Part shown: in pieces, positions 62,201-64,000 of the stretch | How the letters are laid out: the number at the start of each line of letters is the position of its first letter | Position numbering within the stretch: the stretch's first letter is position 1 | Source of the DNA: CAZPRY01 sp964589175 | GTDB taxonomy: Bacteria; Fidelibacterota; UBA2242 | Direction: 5' to 3' | Assembly: GCA_964589175.1 (NCBI GenBank) | Contig: CAZPRY010000007.1 | Span: 1 to 64,000, forward strand | DNA: 64,000 nt | Notes under the pieces: generated by a model | Told to the model about the DNA's origin: nothing | Databases searched by the model: none | What the model saw: only the letters and a program-made list of their open reading frames with translations | Translations under genes and position numbers: made by a program

Positions 62201-62274
62201 GCAAAGATTATAACCGTACCGATTAAAAGAGTCAATATTGCAGATAGAATTTTCGGGAATATTTTTGCGATCAA
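59236..62274 (-). CDS. Peptidase_MA-like metallopeptidase fused to beta-propeller and outer-membrane barrel
   Basis: 1012 residues in three parts. (1) After a signal peptide, residues 30-290 contain a gluzincin zinc site: HEFAH at 128-132 and WLAEG with Glu188 as likely third ligand. (2) Residues about 310-600 carry WD40/PD40-type propeller repeats, each with a SPDG or APDGKRIAF turn (RISLSPDNKYLYYS, YLPALSPDGKKIVF, YYSPDGRWLYYAS). (3) Residues about 640-1012 form an Omp85-like barrel with GLPGLRGYPFYSIEGRNLLT and end in YITILFGL. This suggests a cell-surface protease tethered by its own barrel; no such enzyme is characterised to my knowledge. Confidence 0.8.
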   Translation of the reverse strand: MIAKIFPKILSAILTLLIGTVIIFAQERYNHPELDWLSFETPHFKIHYHEGAEWTAKETALIGEAVYGPITSFYNFEPDSKTHLYVKDYDDYSNGATYYYDNKIELWATPLDFLLRGNHQWLRDVIAHEFAHIVSLQKAMKLPRSIPAAYLQVIDYEDEKRDDVVYGYPRVIASYPLPGLVMPMWLAEGVAQFQYPGSTNDLWDTHRDMLLRDRVLNHHLLSLDQMGSFGKRGIGNESVYNQGYAFVRYLTGRFGSEICPRMMDLLSAPLQFSVTSALKKATGVSADEIYRDWKNTLEKDYAAKTERIRQHAVSGEIILGDGTTQIYPEWGADTLIYYLSNKGRDYYGQTSLYVHNAVTNEDRLLKAEVHSRISLSPDNKYLYYSKKSKPNKHGSVYFDIYHYDLHTKKEKQITKFRRAYLPALSPDGKKIVFITGEDGTSNLVLLDLESREEKQLTHFDDGIELFSVHWAPDGKRIAFDYTLNHGRDISVYHLESDSMTIFDGHDWDTRNPYYSPDGRWLYYASDQTGIFNIYRRLLATGETELLTNVVGGAMMPAVNRQGQLVFALFDNSAFKVARLDTVAVLAAQEAVYFPEPMQEPAMMAVVQQDFPEPQKYRDQFAKIFILPKLMIDYGTAKPGFYFYSSEILERFSIFGTASLNRIGDRDLFVTLEYHQWEPTFFLEFYNISRNILNQKLTWKGYPINTDYTFYLTEAIFGVSRPIDGFNHLRLDAGLARYRTSTDERIESQGIYSSGFTYDYYRGSYLKLSWNKRKILPNVNSETNPDNGFEMTTNISRNFDNFMQEFGIYEDFGTLREIFRKNYYWKIDHEGNVYHKYPVLKKMVGNFKWRLGWISMPDVDSFFHFFAGGLPGLRGYPFYSIEGRNLLTFHYTVRHPLFVEKNMQLGVFNLQNAFVGAYVETGNAWSQVEDYPQLGWKKFANSPADVIQQITADFKTDVGMQLRFSGFSFYAYPTAISLDFVYGLDKFELIDRRDEAHIYGGEWRTYITILFGL

Positions 62275-62292
62275 ATCTCAGCTCATTCTGTG

Positions 62293-64000
62293 CTATCGAA
62301 TTATCATTACTTTGACGATCTTACTGATCGATTCACTGCCCTGCTGCGCTTTTACAACGGCAAAATACACGCCGCTCTGAACGCCGGAGACATCCCAGAC
62401 TGTTTCGTTATAATCACCGACGAGGGGATCTTCATCCGTTAGCGCAGCCACGAAATCTCCGGCCAGATCGTAGACCTGGATCGAAACACGGCAGGATTTC
62501 CGGACGAAATAGCGGAATGCCGTTTCGTTACCTTTTACCGGATTGGGCCAATTGAAAACACGCTGCAGATCAAGCAGTTCGTCCGGCGGCGGAGCTTGCG
62601 TATCGGATTTAATCGAGATGGAAAAATTGCGCTGGGGATTGCTGCCGTAGGCAGTCCACATAATATCCGTCAACTGCCCCGCAGAGAGTTTACGCGCATT
62701 CAACTGAGTGCCGGCGGCATCCACAGAAACGTGTACGATCCCGTCGGGCGAATCCAGCAATAGGACGCTGTTGCCATTGTAGACGGGAAGCGTGACGGGG
62801 AAATTCGGGAGCAGCTGGCCCTTGCGGTCGAAGGCTGCAATGCCGACACCATGAATTCCGGCGAGGAGCGTCAGCCGCCCGGCGTCATCACAGCTTGTCA
62901 GCAGGTAAGGATCGAAATAACTGTAGTTGAATTGGTTCGGAATCGACGCCGGAAAATTGGCTTCCAATACCAATCGCTCTGTGAAGACGTAGATGTGCGC
63001 CGAATCGGCCAAGGCGATCTCGATTTTGTCATCTCCGTCGATATCCGCCAGGACCGGGAACGGGTAATAATTTTTCAGTGGATAGGAAAATTGCCGGATG
63101 TTTTCCGGTTCCGCCAAAGCTGCATCCAGAACGGTGACGATTCTATCTTCCCCGCAAAGGACCACATCCGCCACGCTGTTGTCGTCCAGCCAGCCGACCA
63201 CCATATCGCCGATCATCGTCAGGTCGACATCGGTCAGCAGTTGCAGCGCCAGCGGCGCAGTTTCCAGCAGGTATAATTCCCCTTCCCCGCTAACAGCGAA
63301 AACCTGATCGGCATCCCCTGCTAGTCGCGCAATAGGCTCCGGCACGGAAATCTGTTCCGGACCGTAGCGCAAGATATTTTGGTCCGTTGCCGAATCGTAG
63401 AATGAAAAGAGCGGCTTGCCATGGAGAATCATTGCATTGGAAGTGAGCACTGCCGCCGGGAAGGACTCCCGGTTGGCGTATTGCAGCCGATTATTGAGCA
63501 GGCGATAACGGTACAGACTCAGGCTGCCGTCAGTCTCCACAGTCGGGATATAGACGGAAATCTCGCCCGCATCGACGGCCAGCAGCGGCGTAGCAATGGT
63601 CGACAGATTGCTCGTAAAGCCAGTCGAGATCCGTTGCAGAATCATCCCCTGAGAATCGATCAGGAAAAGACTGTCCCGGTCCACCACAACGAAGTTCAAG
63701 ACTCCGTCTTCCGCTCCTGTATCGAGCTGCAGCAGCCCCAGAATTTTTCGATCCTGACCCAATGGAAGGGGAAAATTTCCAAGGTTCCGATCCAGATGAA
63801 TACGGAAATTCATCTGTTCGCCGGCGGGACCAATTTGATCAATCGCGATCCCGGTGTAAGCATTGGCATAACTGCGCGACGAAGGTTGGGTGGAGTTCGT
63901 CAATCCGACACTGCGGATGGAGTCTTCCGGATATTCGGGATTCAAATCCCAGAAGCCGTCATTTCCGGCAAACCACGGATCGAAGTACCAGCCGATGTCG
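62293..64000 (-). CDS. Secreted protein with C-terminal sorting domain (partial at window edge)
   Basis: The frame is open to the right end of the window, so the N-terminus is missing; at least 568 residues are present. The first residues (DIGWYFDPWFAGNDGFWDLN) resemble the end of an M6-type metallopeptidase catalytic region, tentatively. The middle has FG-GAP/VCBS-like segments (ADIDGDDKIEIALADSAHIY, DVVLCGEDRIVTVLD). The C-terminal about 85 residues (NWPNPVKGNETAFRYFVRKS, IQVYDLAGDFVAAL, GVYFAVVKA) are a type-A T9SS/FlgD-like sorting domain, indicating secretion and surface anchoring. It is followed by the three-domain protein after 18 bases. Confidence 0.75.
   Translation of the reverse strand, partial: DIGWYFDPWFAGNDGFWDLNPEYPEDSIRSVGLTNSTQPSSRSYANAYTGIAIDQIGPAGEQMNFRIHLDRNLGNFPLPLGQDRKILGLLQLDTGAEDGVLNFVVVDRDSLFLIDSQGMILQRISTGFTSNLSTIATPLLAVDAGEISVYIPTVETDGSLSLYRYRLLNNRLQYANRESFPAAVLTSNAMILHGKPLFSFYDSATDQNILRYGPEQISVPEPIARLAGDADQVFAVSGEGELYLLETAPLALQLLTDVDLTMIGDMVVGWLDDNSVADVVLCGEDRIVTVLDAALAEPENIRQFSYPLKNYYPFPVLADIDGDDKIEIALADSAHIYVFTERLVLEANFPASIPNQFNYSYFDPYLLTSCDDAGRLTLLAGIHGVGIAAFDRKGQLLPNFPVTLPVYNGNSVLLLDSPDGIVHVSVDAAGTQLNARKLSAGQLTDIMWTAYGSNPQRNFSISIKSDTQAPPPDELLDLQRVFNWPNPVKGNETAFRYFVRKSCRVSIQVYDLAGDFVAALTDEDPLVGDYNETVWDVSGVQSGVYFAVVKAQQGSESISKIVKVMIIR

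Overview
The window is a bacterial chromosome segment, most likely from the FCB superphylum (an uncultured Calditrichota/KSB1/Marinimicrobia-like lineage is my best guess). The reasons are a two-membrane envelope (TamA/TamB, BamD, TonB-dependent receptor), Gld-type ABC cassettes, a MoxR-DUF58 locus, a type IX-like C-terminal sorting domain, DUF5683-like and PEGA/propeller-type surface proteins, and an Asp/Asn-rich EF-hand-like insertion typical of these groups. No 16S gene is present, so the placement is inference. A run of 100 N at 51918-52017 shows this is a scaffold (probably a MAG).

Layout. Positions 1-4.9 kb form a visibly AT-rich accessory island in which every gene lies on the minus strand: a lipoprotein, a truncated retropepsin-like gene, a HicBA toxin-antitoxin pair, a small membrane protein, a proteasome-like Ntn-hydrolase and a DUF2971 protein. 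From about 5.0 kb the sequence becomes GC-richer core genome. At 5.0-6.5 kb there is an unrecognised helical protein followed by a 21-bp tandem repeat. At 6.5-12.5 kb are PIN-PhoH, DUF72, a methyltransferase, a PEPCK/HPr-kinase-like P-loop protein, DUF3783 and a corrinoid adenosyltransferase. At 12.8-15.1 kb is an ECF sigma/anti-sigma operon with two Spy/CpxP-like periplasmic proteins. At 15.3-20.5 kb are a dicarboxylate/glutamate symporter and a TonB receptor with a lipoprotein partner. At 20.7-28.9 kb lie AddA- and AddB-type helicase-nuclease genes, interrupted by an oppositely oriented fusion of two isoprenoid-alcohol kinase-like domains.

From 30.8 to 42.8 kb one long minus-strand block runs from a TPR lipoprotein and MoxR through DUF58 and a BatD-like protein into two consecutive copies of an ATPase-permease-GldG-DUF4340 cassette. 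At 42.9-51.3 kb is tamB-tamA-clpB. At 51.5-52.2 kb is a tandem duplication of a tRNA-Ser plus GIY-YIG gene, with decayed copies around the assembly gap. At 52.2-58.3 kb are a long-chain acyl-CoA synthetase, a second tRNA-Ser, and the bamD-nadD-lepA-CPBP-protease run. The window ends with a surface operon (58.3-64 kb): a secreted protein with a sorting domain, a three-part metallopeptidase/propeller/beta-barrel protein, and a DUF5683-like protein.

How it fits together: most of the right half concerns building and maintaining the outer envelope (Tam, BamD, Gld-type transporters, surface peptidase, Spy-type stress proteins). The least explained material is the proteasome-like hydrolase with DUF2971, the 21-bp repeat tract, the duplicated Gld/MoxR locus and the tRNA-GIY-YIG duplication.
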